The position numbers were made by a program, and so were the translations under genes. 14,040 nt of DNA from Desulfobacteraceae bacterium. Its GTDB lineage: Bacteria > Desulfobacterota > Desulfobacteria > Desulfobacterales > Desulfosalsimonadaceae. The stretch spans positions 1-14,040 of the forward strand of contig DAIEHU010000038.1 in NCBI GenBank assembly GCA_027353395.1, given 5' to 3'. Shown in pieces: positions 6,473 to 14,040 of this stretch; position 1 is the first letter of the stretch, and every line of letters begins with the position of its first letter. The notes under the pieces are model-generated. The model saw only the letters and a list, made by a program, of their open reading frames with translations. It was not told the origin of the DNA and did not search any database.

Positions 6473-6742
6473 ACGATTCAACCCTCCATTTTGTGGAACT
6501 GAATAATTTCTTAGGGATATTTCAATAGCTTGGTTTTGGCCCGAAATTTACGGGCATTTGCCCATAATTTGAAAAATTAATGAATCAGGGTCCGGATGTC
6601 AAGATCTTTTAAAGCATTTGCTCAAAATACAACCGCTTCTGGTGCGTTACCGTTTTTTATTGCATGTAAAAATTGATCAGTGATATCTGATTGCACGGTC
6701 TAAATGGAATCTTACATGTTTTTACCCGGTGAAGCGTTTATA

Positions 6743-8011
6743 ATGATCTCCCAAAAAATATCAGCGGCCCTGCGCATCTATGAATCTGTCTGGCGATGGT
6801 GCATGCCGTTCCTGCGGCTGAATGCCCGGATGAAGGAAGGGTTTGCCGAACGCAGCGCCGGGAGCCTGCCGTCCGCGGATTTGTGGATACAGGCGGCTTC
6901 CGCCGGCGAATCGTTTCTTGCGTGGTCGTTGATGGAAACCCTTGCCCCCAGCCGGCCCATACGCGTTCTGGTCACCACCAATACCCGGCAGGGGCTGGAC
7001 ATTCTGGACCGCGCCATCGCAGCGGTCTCCAAAACCAATCCGCTTATAACCGCCGCCTGCGCGTATTTCCCCTTTGACCGGCCATCCATCATGGAAAAAG
7101 CCGTGGCTTGCGTAGAGCCACGGCTGATGGTTCTTCTGGAAACGGAAATCTGGCCGGGACTGCTGGCGGCGCTGAAAAAAAACGGCCGGAAAACCATTCT
7201 GGTCAACGGACGGTTGACGCCCAAAAGCCTCAAACGCTATCTTCTGTGGCCGTCGTTCTGGAAAGCCCTTGGCCCGGACCGGATTCTCGCCATTTCCAAT
7301 GACGACGCCCGCCGCCTCGCCTCGCTCTTCGGGCCGGAAAGGGTGGAGACCATGCCCAACATCAAGTTTGACCGGTTACAGACAAAGACGGATATCAGCG
7401 ATAATCCCCTTAAAAAATGGCTGCCGGGCGATTCGCCCTTTCTGGTGCTGGGCTCCGTACGGGAGCCGGAAGAAGATGCGATCGGCTTGATTATTCAGAA
7501 AGTCCGCTCTCAAGCGCCCGGGACCGTCATCGGCCTTTTCCCGCGCCACATGCACCGCATCAGCGCCTGGGAACAGCGCCTGAACCGGCTGAATATCCCC
7601 TGGCGGCTCCGTTCCACCCTGGAAAATGGGTCGGCCCAGGCCGGAACCGTTATTTTATGGGACAGCTTCGGAGAATTGAACCATGCCTACGCGCTGGCAG
7701 CCGCCGTATTCGTCGGGGGAAGCCTCGCGCCGCTGGGGGGGCAGAATTTCTTAGAACCCATGATACACGGCATCATTCCGGTGATCGGCCCGTTCTGGGA
7801 CAATTTCGCATGGGTGGGGGACGATGTTTTCAAGCAGGGACTCGCCATCAAAACCGCTGACGGGAACGCCGTTGCAGGAGAACTGGTGCGCCAGTTGAAT
7901 CATCCCGCATCCTGTCCATCCCGCCGGAGAGCCGCCGCAAGATATATGGAAGAGAAAAAAGGGGGCTCCATAAAGGCATGCCGGATCATTGAAGCGTATC
8001 TGCACGCCTGA
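6743..8011 (+). CDS. waaA: 3-deoxy-D-manno-octulosonic acid (Kdo) transferase
   Basis: A 422-aa membrane-associated glycosyltransferase (WaaA/KdtA) that adds Kdo from CMP-Kdo to lipid A precursor at the inner membrane. Family motifs occur in order: WIQAASAGE (Glu56, the expected catalytic base), VTTNTRQG, YFPFDRP, LLETEIWPG, LVNGRLTPKS, GSVREPEED, FPRHMHR, and DSFGELNHAYALAAAVFVGG with GGQNFLEP and GPFWDNF, which form the nucleotide-sugar site. The N-terminal helix (about residues 5-25) is amphipathic to hydrophobic, fitting a membrane anchor. The frame also opens at 6704, but only the ATG at 6743 has even a weak Shine-Dalgarno sequence (GGTGAAG) and gives a family-like N-terminus. No other lipid A genes are adjacent. 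Its stop overlaps repeat copy B. It implies an outer membrane with Kdo-containing lipopolysaccharide. Confidence 0.95.
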   Translation: MISQKISAALRIYESVWRWCMPFLRLNARMKEGFAERSAGSLPSADLWIQAASAGESFLAWSLMETLAPSRPIRVLVTTNTRQGLDILDRAIAAVSKTNPLITAACAYFPFDRPSIMEKAVACVEPRLMVLLETEIWPGLLAALKKNGRKTILVNGRLTPKSLKRYLLWPSFWKALGPDRILAISNDDARRLASLFGPERVETMPNIKFDRLQTKTDISDNPLKKWLPGDSPFLVLGSVREPEEDAIGLIIQKVRSQAPGTVIGLFPRHMHRISAWEQRLNRLNIPWRLRSTLENGSAQAGTVILWDSFGELNHAYALAAAVFVGGSLAPLGGQNFLEPMIHGIIPVIGPFWDNFAWVGDDVFKQGLAIKTADGNAVAGELVRQLNHPASCPSRRRAAARYMEEKKGGSIKACRIIEAYLHA

Positions 8012-8133
8012 TTCCAATTCGCATTCAGGCGGCATCCGCGTTGGCTGCGTCGTCGGCTCCTCAACTTACAAGCAGTAAGCCTGCGTCGCCTTCTTCTTGC
8101 CGCCTTGATGTCATCTTGAATGCAAAATGGAAT
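8011..8133 (+). repeat. Dispersed palindromic element, copy B (full length)
   Basis: About 123 bp from ATTCCAATTCGCATTCAGGC to TGAATGCAAAATGGAAT, nearly identical to copy A in the opposite orientation. Its first base is the last base of the waaA stop codon, and the gspB stop lies only 14 bp beyond it, so it fills the whole gap between these convergent genes. The central hairpin CTTAC (8065-8069)/GTAAG (8075-8079) has a 5-nt loop. Two CTGCGTCG direct repeats (8045-8052 and 8081-8088) flank the centre. It may act as a bidirectional 3'-end structure, though no T-run is present. Confidence 0.88.
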
Positions 8134-8147
8134 GAGAAAGGCGGCCT

Positions 8148-8903
8148 TCAATGGATTTTAAACACCAGCCGTCCGGTAACGGAGCCCTTGGACACCACCA
8201 CATCCTCAGGGTTGATGGTAAGAATCACATACCCGTTCATCTGCTCCGTTTCCCTGCAAATTTTGCCGTTAATGACCGCCAGCCGCCGGGACGTATCCTG
8301 GGACCAGGAAATAGCCTGAAGCACCGTTCCCGGATCATCAATAATTTCAAGGACAACGCCAGATGGCGTACTGGGCCCTGACGCGCCGCCGGTATGATTC
8401 TTCGCTTCCGGAATCGTTTCCGCCGGCAGGAGCACGGCAGTTGCATCCGTTTCTTTGGATGGTTCCTCTGGCGGTTTTTCCTGATCCAGCGCCAGAGCGA
8501 TGATTTTTCCTTCCGGCGCGGGGGGTTCCGCCTTCTCCCCGGTTCGGGACGCCACTGGCATGGCCGGTATCTCCGTTTGCCTGGGCTGCGGGGCCGGAAC
8601 CGGCTGCATGATCCGGGATTGCCGGGCGGTCTGAGAATGCGGCTCGGCAGCGTTTGATAGCGCTGCCCGCTGGTCAATTGCGGACACAGCGGACACAGAA
8701 GCATTGGATACAGGAGCTATCCGCTTCAAAACCACCACGCCGTAACCGGCAAGCCCGCAAAGAATGACGCCCGCAGCCAGCGCCCCGGCGAGGAAAATCC
8801 CGCGCTGCTTTCCGTGACGGTTGATTTCCGGGCGCAATGGATGGCCGGAGGGGTCCAAGGTTTCCTGTTCGAGTTTTTTCAGTGCTTCAAGAATAGCGCT
8901 CAC
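8148..8903 (-). CDS. gspB: Type II secretion GspB/ExeB-like protein
   Basis: A 251-aa protein. The N-terminus MSAILEALKKLEQE is the short cytoplasmic helix typical of GspB/ExeB, followed by one membrane segment (about 36-59). A long Pro/Ala/Glu-rich periplasmic linker (about 70-170) leads to a C-terminal GspB domain (about 175-251: LQAISWSQDTSRRLAVINGK, ending in a short beta structure). The family partners ExeA/GspA to help assemble the secretin through the peptidoglycan. It starts with GTG at 8903 preceded by AAAGGA, 12 bp after the gspA stop, so the two form an operon. The rest of the type II secretion genes are not in the window. The call relies on N- and C-terminal signatures plus the partner gene; the linker is not conserved. 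Confidence 0.85.
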   Translation of the reverse strand: MSAILEALKKLEQETLDPSGHPLRPEINRHGKQRGIFLAGALAAGVILCGLAGYGVVVLKRIAPVSNASVSAVSAIDQRAALSNAAEPHSQTARQSRIMQPVPAPQPRQTEIPAMPVASRTGEKAEPPAPEGKIIALALDQEKPPEEPSKETDATAVLLPAETIPEAKNHTGGASGPSTPSGVVLEIIDDPGTVLQAISWSQDTSRRLAVINGKICRETEQMNGYVILTINPEDVVVSKGSVTGRLVFKIH

Positions 8904-8915
8904 ATCCTGGTTCCT

Positions 8916-10754
8916 TTAATCCGATTGGCTTTCCGGTAACGGCTTAACGTTATCAGAAGATTTGGGGGCATCCATGACCACAGCCGGCGCCCCAGGCTCC
9001 CACAAACGCGGGATTTCAAGGGAAGGCGTTTCATTATACAGCACGATCTGGGTAAGGGTTCCGGCAAACCCGTCCACTGGAATGCCATGCCTGGCCTGAA
9101 TATCTTTGATGGCCGTCTGCGTTTCCGCATCAAATGCGCCGTTGACATCGATGTTACTGTACCCGATAGCTCGCAAATTGAGCTTTAAGGCGATAACCGC
9201 TTCTTCCGGGGCGCTGAACGCAATGACCCCCTTGTAATTATAAAAATTTTTCCAGAAAACGAACCCGCTGCCGTCCCAGCTTTTCATGATTTCGGGATAT
9301 GACGCCTCCACGGTTTGCCCGGATTCATCAAAGATAAGGGTCATGGCGTCCGAAGACGCCCTGGCCGCAATGGCATATACCGGATGCCGGTCCAGGGGAT
9401 GATAAAACCGCAATATCGCCGGAAGATTCAACGCCACCATCCGGCCGAGGTCATTATCAACAGGGGTTGCGGTCAACCCGTTTTGCATGGCCGCAAGAGA
9501 AAAAAATGTCATGTCATTTGAAATCCGGCCGGGAATTTCGCTTAAACCGGCTGTCATGCCGGAGTTGATATGCCAGAACTTCAACAGCCGGATAAAAGCT
9601 GTTTTCCGAGAAAGATCCCCGGCTGTGATCAAGCGTTCCTGCAAGTTCAACGTCGTCTTTTTTGAAGCGCCTGAAGCGGAAGTATCGGCGTGCGGCACTG
9701 CGGGCAATACTGCCGGTTGGATCGCAGCTGCGGGCGGCGAGGGTTGAGGCGGTCCTGAAGTGGATCTCCCTGCCGCGGGCCGGAATGACGGCTGAACTAC
9801 CGGGGATAACGCTCCCGCATTTTTCAAAAACCCCTTGCGTCCGCCAATGCCTGACTGATACAGCAGCACGATGGCCAGAACCGCGCACAGGGCCGCCAGG
9901 GCAAAACCGCGCTTCCTGTCCGTCGCCGCTGTTTCGCGGTTGATTTCACCGCGGGTGGCCAGTTCCAGCAAGGCGAAACGGGCGGTTCGGCCTGAAACGC
10001 CGCGCCGGTTAAGTCCATAGGCAGTCAGCAGCGCCCGGTCACAGGCGATATTGATCAGCCTGGGAACCCCTCTGGAAAACCGGAAAATACGGCGGATCGC
10101 GGCGGCGCTAAATATATCCGCCGGTTTTTGGGCCGCCACGGCTATCCGATGCGCGATATATTGCCTGGTTTCCGCAAGGGAAAGCGCCTGAAGCCGGCAG
10201 CTCAATGAAATCCGCTGCCCGAGCTGACGCAGTTCATAGGAATCGAGCATTTCGCCCAGTTCCGGCTGGCCCACCAGAATTATCTGAAGGAGCTTGTCTT
10301 TGGTGGTTTCCAGATTGGAGAGAAGCCGGATTTGCTCCAGCACTTCTTTGCTTAAGTTCTGCGCCTCGTCGATGAGCAGAATCACGCGCCGGCCTTCGGC
10401 TTTTTTTTGCATCAGAAACGTATTCAGGGCGTCCATCAGGTTTTTTTTGGAATCATGATTTGACGGAATACCGAATTCGTCATTAATGGCTTTCAACAAA
10501 TCCACGGCGTCCATCCGGGGGTTGAAAATATAGGCGGATTCGACGCCCGGGCCCAGGTTCTCCAAAAACGTCCGGCAAAGCAGGGTTTTACCGGTGCCCA
10601 CGTCCCCGGTGATCTCCACAAACCCCTCCCCGTCCGTCACGGCGTAATTCAAATGGGCCAAAGCCTCCTCATGGCTTCTGCTCAAATACAGATAGGCCGG
10701 GTTGGGAACCAGCTTGAAGGGGCGCTCCTGAAAACCGAAAAAATGATTGTACAT
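8916..10754 (-). CDS. gspA: GspA/ExeA-like AAA ATPase with peptidoglycan-binding domain
   Basis: A 612-aa membrane ATPase. The N-terminal MYNHFFGFQERPFKLVPNP is typical of ExeA. Walker A is GDVGTGKT (50-57), Walker B is VILLIDEAQ (124-132), and a sensor-like strand is IILVGQPEL. The AAA domain runs to about residue 270, followed by one membrane segment (about 284-300). The periplasmic part has a Pro/Ser/Ala linker, a middle region (about 360-510) that faintly resembles C39-like folds (LPAILRFYHP, HPVYAI, GSGFVFWK), and a peptidoglycan-binding type 1 repeat (about 520-575: ALKLNLRAIGY, NGAFDAETQTAI, IPVDGFAGTLTQ). The family uses ATP to place the secretin in the cell wall with GspB, encoded directly downstream. 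The start is supported by AAGG/GGAG just before the ATG. The ATPase call is certain; the C39 resemblance is weak. Confidence 0.92.
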   Translation of the reverse strand: MYNHFFGFQERPFKLVPNPAYLYLSRSHEEALAHLNYAVTDGEGFVEITGDVGTGKTLLCRTFLENLGPGVESAYIFNPRMDAVDLLKAINDEFGIPSNHDSKKNLMDALNTFLMQKKAEGRRVILLIDEAQNLSKEVLEQIRLLSNLETTKDKLLQIILVGQPELGEMLDSYELRQLGQRISLSCRLQALSLAETRQYIAHRIAVAAQKPADIFSAAAIRRIFRFSRGVPRLINIACDRALLTAYGLNRRGVSGRTARFALLELATRGEINRETAATDRKRGFALAALCAVLAIVLLYQSGIGGRKGFLKNAGALSPVVQPSFRPAAGRSTSGPPQPSPPAAAIQPAVLPAVPHADTSASGASKKTTLNLQERLITAGDLSRKTAFIRLLKFWHINSGMTAGLSEIPGRISNDMTFFSLAAMQNGLTATPVDNDLGRMVALNLPAILRFYHPLDRHPVYAIAARASSDAMTLIFDESGQTVEASYPEIMKSWDGSGFVFWKNFYNYKGVIAFSAPEEAVIALKLNLRAIGYSNIDVNGAFDAETQTAIKDIQARHGIPVDGFAGTLTQIVLYNETPSLEIPRLWEPGAPAVVMDAPKSSDNVKPLPESQSD

Positions 10755-10986
10755 CAGCTCCGCCTTTAAAGGTCATTCGCCGGGAACATACTGATAATAT
10801 AAAAATATAATTTTAATTGGACTTAATCCGCGCTGGACGCACCGCAACTATGTATAAAGAAAATTTAAACGCTTTACAATACCATTATCAGTCCCTCCGC
10901 CTGCCGTTATTTGCTGTTTAATTTCAAGATGACCGGTGTTATGATGGAATAATTTTAAAACCTTGGACGGCAATCCTGAAAAATTC

Positions 10987-11415
10987 ATGATACAGATCAC
11001 CGGAACCCTGATTATTGATGAAGACCAGCTGACGTTCACGGCGTCCCGGAGCGCGGGCCCCGGCGGCCAGAACGTCAACAAGGTCAATACCCGCATCACC
11101 CTGTGGTTCAACGTGGCCGGATCCCAAACCCTTTCCCCGGAGCAGAAGGAGCGGATTCTGACGCGCCTGCCCACCCGCGTCAGCAAGGACGGCGTGCTCC
11201 GGGTCGTGTCCCAGGGCAGCCGGAGCCAACTGGCCAACAGGGAAACGGCTATTGAGCGGTTTATAACATTATTGCAGGATGTTTTGACCGATCTGCCTCC
11301 GAGGAAAAAAACAAGGATTTCTCAAAAAGCCCGCGAGCGGCGGATAGAGGAGAAAAAGCAGCAGGGGGCCAAAAAGAAACAGCGCGGCCGGGTGACCCGG
11401 CCGGATGGGGAATAG
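10987..11415 (+). CDS. arfB: Alternative ribosome-rescue aminoacyl-tRNA hydrolase ArfB
   Basis: A 142-aa class I release-factor-like protein. The GGQ motif that hydrolyses peptidyl-tRNA is at residues 26-28 (SAGPGGQNVNKVNTRI). The stop-codon recognition domain of true release factors is absent. The C-terminus is a Lys/Arg-rich tail (from about residue 103: PPRKKTRISQKARERRIEEK, then more basic residues) that in E. coli ArfB/YaeJ enters the empty mRNA channel of stalled ribosomes. Length is close to E. coli ArfB (140 aa). The frame opens at a TTG at 10963, but the ATG at 10987 gives MIQITGTLIIDED, aligning with the E. coli start. A Shine-Dalgarno sequence is not evident. It is transcribed divergently from gspA. 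Repeat copy C follows its stop by about 105 bp. Confidence 0.95.
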   Translation: MIQITGTLIIDEDQLTFTASRSAGPGGQNVNKVNTRITLWFNVAGSQTLSPEQKERILTRLPTRVSKDGVLRVVSQGSRSQLANRETAIERFITLLQDVLTDLPPRKKTRISQKARERRIEEKKQQGAKKKQRGRVTRPDGE

Positions 11416-11521
11416 CAAGAGAAAATTGAAAACGCCTTAATAATGAGCTTTGGATCCGTTTTTAAAAAATGGAGCAAAGCGATTCCGGAACTTCAGGCCA
11501 TTTGAACTTTCGGCGCTTATA

Positions 11522-11608
11522 ATTCCAATTCGCATTCAAGCGGCATCCGCGTTGGCTGCGTCGCCTTCTTCTTGCCGCCTTGATGTCATCTTGAATGCAA
11601 AATGAAAT
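11522..11608 (+). repeat. Dispersed palindromic element, copy C (36-bp internal deletion)
   Basis: Both ends match copy B, from ATTCCAATTCGCATTCAAGC to TGAATGCAAAATGAAAT, but the element is 87 bp instead of 123. The missing 36 bp run exactly from one CTGCGTCG to the next in copy B, leaving a single CTGCGTCG (11556-11563). The central hairpin is therefore lost while the terminal inverted repeats are kept. It lies between arfB and lemA, both on the plus strand, ending 52 bp before the lemA start. Confidence 0.85.
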
Positions 11609-11660
11609 AACTTCTTTATGTTAAATCAATTACTTCAAACAATCCATCAGGAGGTAGGGC

Positions 11661-12248
11661 ATGACATTCATCATTTTACTTGGCATTATCGCCGTTATCG
11701 TGTTCGGGCTGGCCGCCATTTACAACGGTTTGGTTACCTTTCGAAACCGCTATAAAAACGCCTTTGCCCAGATTGATGTGCAGCTCAAGCGGCGGTATGA
11801 CCTTATTCCCAATCTGGTGGAAGTGGTGAAAAAATACATGCAGCATGAACGGGAAACCCTGGAAGCGGTCATCCGGGCCCGTAACGCCGCGGTCTCCGCC
11901 AGCAATACGGCTTCCGGAAATCCGGGGGATCCCGAGGCCATGAAAGGCCTCGCGTCAGCCGAAGGAATGCTTTCCGGGGCTCTGGGAAAACTTTTTGCGC
12001 TGTCGGAAAGCTATCCCGATTTGAAGGCCAACCAGAACATGGCCCAGCTCCAGGAAGAACTGTCCTCAACGGAAAACCGGGTCGCTTTCGCCCGCCAGGC
12101 ATATAATGACGCCGTCATGGCCTACAATATCGCCAGGGAAAAATTCCCCAACTCCATTATTGCGGGAATGTTTAAATTCACCGAAGCCCAGCTTCTGGAA
12201 GCGACGGAATCCGCGGAGGAGAAGAAAGCGCCGAAAGTCACCTTTTAA
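11661..12248 (+). CDS. lemA: LemA family membrane protein
   Basis: A 195-aa protein with one N-terminal membrane segment (about residues 3-22) and a long helical bundle outside or at the membrane face. Family signatures are YNGLVTFRNRYKNAFAQIDV, LKRRYDLIPNLVEVVKKYMQ, HERETLEAVIRARN, the ALGKLFALSESYPDLKAN block and LQEELSSTENRVAFARQAYN. Length is normal for LemA. The biochemical role of LemA is not firmly known. The gene is very often paired with an M48 protease, as here, where the protease ATG follows 24 bp after the stop. The start has a strong AGGAGG at 11650-11655 with suitable spacing. The pair is almost certainly one transcript. Confidence 0.95.
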   Translation: MTFIILLGIIAVIVFGLAAIYNGLVTFRNRYKNAFAQIDVQLKRRYDLIPNLVEVVKKYMQHERETLEAVIRARNAAVSASNTASGNPGDPEAMKGLASAEGMLSGALGKLFALSESYPDLKANQNMAQLQEELSSTENRVAFARQAYNDAVMAYNIAREKFPNSIIAGMFKFTEAQLLEATESAEEKKAPKVTF

Positions 12249-12272
12249 AAACCTGTTTAAAAAGAGGCGGCC

Positions 12273-14040
12273 ATGAATTTTTTTGAATCTCAGGAACAGT
12301 CCAGAAAAAAGACGGTTCAACTGATTTTTTTAATGATTTTAGCAGTTTTTATCATTATTTGCTGCGTCTACGCCGCTGTGATGGGCGTGTTCTATACAGA
12401 AGGCGTCAAAGGCCCGGCAGCTGCCGGGCCGGGAGTGTGGTTTGACCCGCGGGTGTTTGGGACCGTCTCTATTGCTGTTTTGACCTTGATTATCGGCGGC
12501 GGCATCGTCAAACTCATCGCCCTGCGCCGCGGGGGCGACTATGTGGCGCAAAGCCTGGGCGGACGGCCAATCCATCCGGAGACGCAAGACCCGAAAGAAA
12601 AACGTCTGATAAATGTGATTGAAGAAATGGCTCTGGCCTCTGGCATATCCGTGCCCGCGGCTTACGTGCTGGATCAGGAGCAGGGAATGAACGCTTTCGC
12701 AGCGGGCTATACCCCCAATAACGCTGTGGTGGCGGTCACCAGCGGAACATTGAACCAGCTTTCACGTGATGAGCTTCAGGGGGTGGTGGCCCATGAATTC
12801 AGCCATATCTTAAATGGCGACATGCGGCTTAATCTCCGGCTTATCGGCATGATCAGCGGCATTATGGTGCTCGCCACCGCGGGCAGGATCATGTTGCGCG
12901 GCACCACCGCCAGCCGGAACCGCAAGAGCAACGGCCCGATGCTGATGATGGGCCTGTTGCTTCTCGTCATCGGCTATGCCGGCGTTCTGGCCGCAAGAAT
13001 CATTCAAAGCGCGGTCTCCCGGCAGCGGGAATTTCTGGCGGACGCCTCGGCGGTCCAGTTTACCCGCAACCCTTCGGGTATTGCGGGCGCATTAAAAAAA
13101 ATCGGCGGATTTGCAAGAGGCTCCTTCGTCCGCGCCCCTCTGGCCGGAGAAGCCAGCCACCTGTTCTTCAGCAGCGCCATCGCCAGCCTGTTCGCCACCC
13201 ATCCTCCGATCACGGAACGGATCCGCCGCATTGATCCGGGATTTACCGGTGATTTTGCAGCCATCCCGGAAACGCCCGCCCCTTCAGAAGAAGAAACGCC
13301 TATGTCAGCGTTTTCCGGTGCGCCTCGGGCCATGCGGATGGACCCGGCCCAGGTGACGGAAGCCGTTGGGAATATTGACCCCGCACAGGTGCAATACAGC
13401 GCCATGCTGCTGAAAGCCATTCCCGCGGCCATTCGCCGGGAACTGACCGATCCCATGGGCGCTTCCGCCGTGGTTCTCGCCTTGATGCTCGCCAGCGACA
13501 GCCATGAAAAAAGCCTTCAGGCCGATGGCATCCGCCAGTTTTTCCCCGAAGAACGGATTACCCACATGATGGGCCTTGACACGACGCTGCAAGGGCTTGC
13601 CCCCGAATTGCGGCTGCCTTTGCTGGACCTGGCCATGCCCATGCTGCGGAAGATGTCTTCCCAACAGATTGAGACCTTCCTTGCGGCCATGAAAACCCTT
13701 GCGGAAACCGACGGCAAACTGAATTTTTTCGAATTCGCCATCGGGGTGATCGTTACCAGCCGTCTTGAAAACCGTTCCCGGACGCCGGGCGGCCGGTACC
13801 GGTTTAAAAGCATTGCCCCCCTGATGGATGACGCCGCCGTCCTGATCAGCAAACTGGCGATGGAAGGCCATGACGATCCGGCTCATGCGCAAAAAGCATT
13901 TACCTCGGCCATGGAGCGGCTTCCGGGACAGCCTCCTCGAACGGAAACCTTACGCATGACCGATCCATCGTTTTCAAAAATTGAAATGGCGGTCTCAAGG
14001 CTTTCCACCGCAACGCCGGGGGTCAAAAAAACCATTCTGG
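12273..14040 (+). CDS. HtpX-like M48 membrane metalloprotease with C-terminal extension (partial, runs off window)
   Basis: At least 589 codons, open to the last base. An N-terminal membrane segment (about 16-38) and a second (about 62-84) precede the M48 domain. The zinc site is HEFSH (174-178), with the third ligand probably Glu253 in REFLADASAVQF. ATHPPITERIRRI (308-320) is the typical M48 C-terminal motif. Two further hydrophobic stretches (about 190-208 and 223-243) lie between HEFSH and REFLAD, giving an HtpX-like topology with a cytoplasmic active site for membrane-protein quality control. After about residue 325 come 260 or more residues beyond a normal HtpX. A helical part (about 375-540), including LAETDGKLNFFEFAI, resembles TerB-type modules. 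The start is preceded by AGAGG and lies 24 bp after lemA. The 3' end is missing. Confidence 0.92.
   Translation, partial: MNFFESQEQSRKKTVQLIFLMILAVFIIICCVYAAVMGVFYTEGVKGPAAAGPGVWFDPRVFGTVSIAVLTLIIGGGIVKLIALRRGGDYVAQSLGGRPIHPETQDPKEKRLINVIEEMALASGISVPAAYVLDQEQGMNAFAAGYTPNNAVVAVTSGTLNQLSRDELQGVVAHEFSHILNGDMRLNLRLIGMISGIMVLATAGRIMLRGTTASRNRKSNGPMLMMGLLLLVIGYAGVLAARIIQSAVSRQREFLADASAVQFTRNPSGIAGALKKIGGFARGSFVRAPLAGEASHLFFSSAIASLFATHPPITERIRRIDPGFTGDFAAIPETPAPSEEETPMSAFSGAPRAMRMDPAQVTEAVGNIDPAQVQYSAMLLKAIPAAIRRELTDPMGASAVVLALMLASDSHEKSLQADGIRQFFPEERITHMMGLDTTLQGLAPELRLPLLDLAMPMLRKMSSQQIETFLAAMKTLAETDGKLNFFEFAIGVIVTSRLENRSRTPGGRYRFKSIAPLMDDAAVLISKLAMEGHDDPAHAQKAFTSAMERLPGQPPRTETLRMTDPSFSKIEMAVSRLSTATPGVKKTIL

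Noticed and set aside
6543..6692. Small palindromes upstream of waaA (GGGCATTTGCCC and ATCAG/CTGAT) as operators
   Set aside because: They are short, each seen once, and could not be tied to a convincing promoter on either strand.

Overview
The window looks like chromosomal DNA from an anaerobic, Gram-negative, sulfate-reducing-type bacterium, most likely Desulfobacterota (Desulfobacteraceae/Desulfosarcina-like). This is inferred from two HmcF/TmcB/DsrK-type iron-sulfur proteins with CCG domains, one of them apparently a selenoprotein. A Kdo transferase, an ExeA/ExeB (GspA/GspB) pair and a LemA-M48 protease pair fit a lipopolysaccharide-bearing outer membrane and this lineage. No rRNA, tRNA, CRISPR array or insertion sequence was seen.

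Layout. (1) Bases 1-1341 are visibly AT-richer than the rest and carry two divergent type II toxin-antitoxin modules: yefM-yoeB on the minus strand and hicA-hicB on the plus strand. They are separated by about 140 bp holding both promoters, with a YefM-type palindrome over the yefM -10 box. (2) Bases 1437-4221 (+) form a probable operon: a HdrD/HmcF-like Fe-S protein, a tandem universal stress protein, and a stand-alone response-regulator receiver. (3) Bases 4480-6472 (-) hold a small unrecognised gene and a second HdrD-like protein. The second protein's reading frame is interrupted by one in-frame TGA at exactly the position where its paralogue in (2) has Cys284. A hairpin lies 16 nt downstream, so the TGA is read here as selenocysteine rather than a stop. 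(4) Bases 6743-8011 (+) hold waaA (kdtA). (5) Bases 8148-10754 (-) hold gspB and gspA, a peptidoglycan-associated ATPase pair for type II secretion. (6) Bases 10987-11415 (+) hold arfB (ribosome rescue). (7) Bases 11661-14040 (+) hold lemA followed by a membrane M48 metalloprotease that runs off the window.

Three copies of one dispersed, imperfectly palindromic element of about 122 bp lie in intergenic gaps at 5032-5153, 8011-8133 and 11522-11608. Two abut or overlap stop codons. The central hairpin of the two full copies shows compensatory base changes. The third copy has lost exactly one 36-bp unit between two CTGCGTCG direct repeats. This family and the predicted Sec-containing CCG protein are the most interesting signals in the window.
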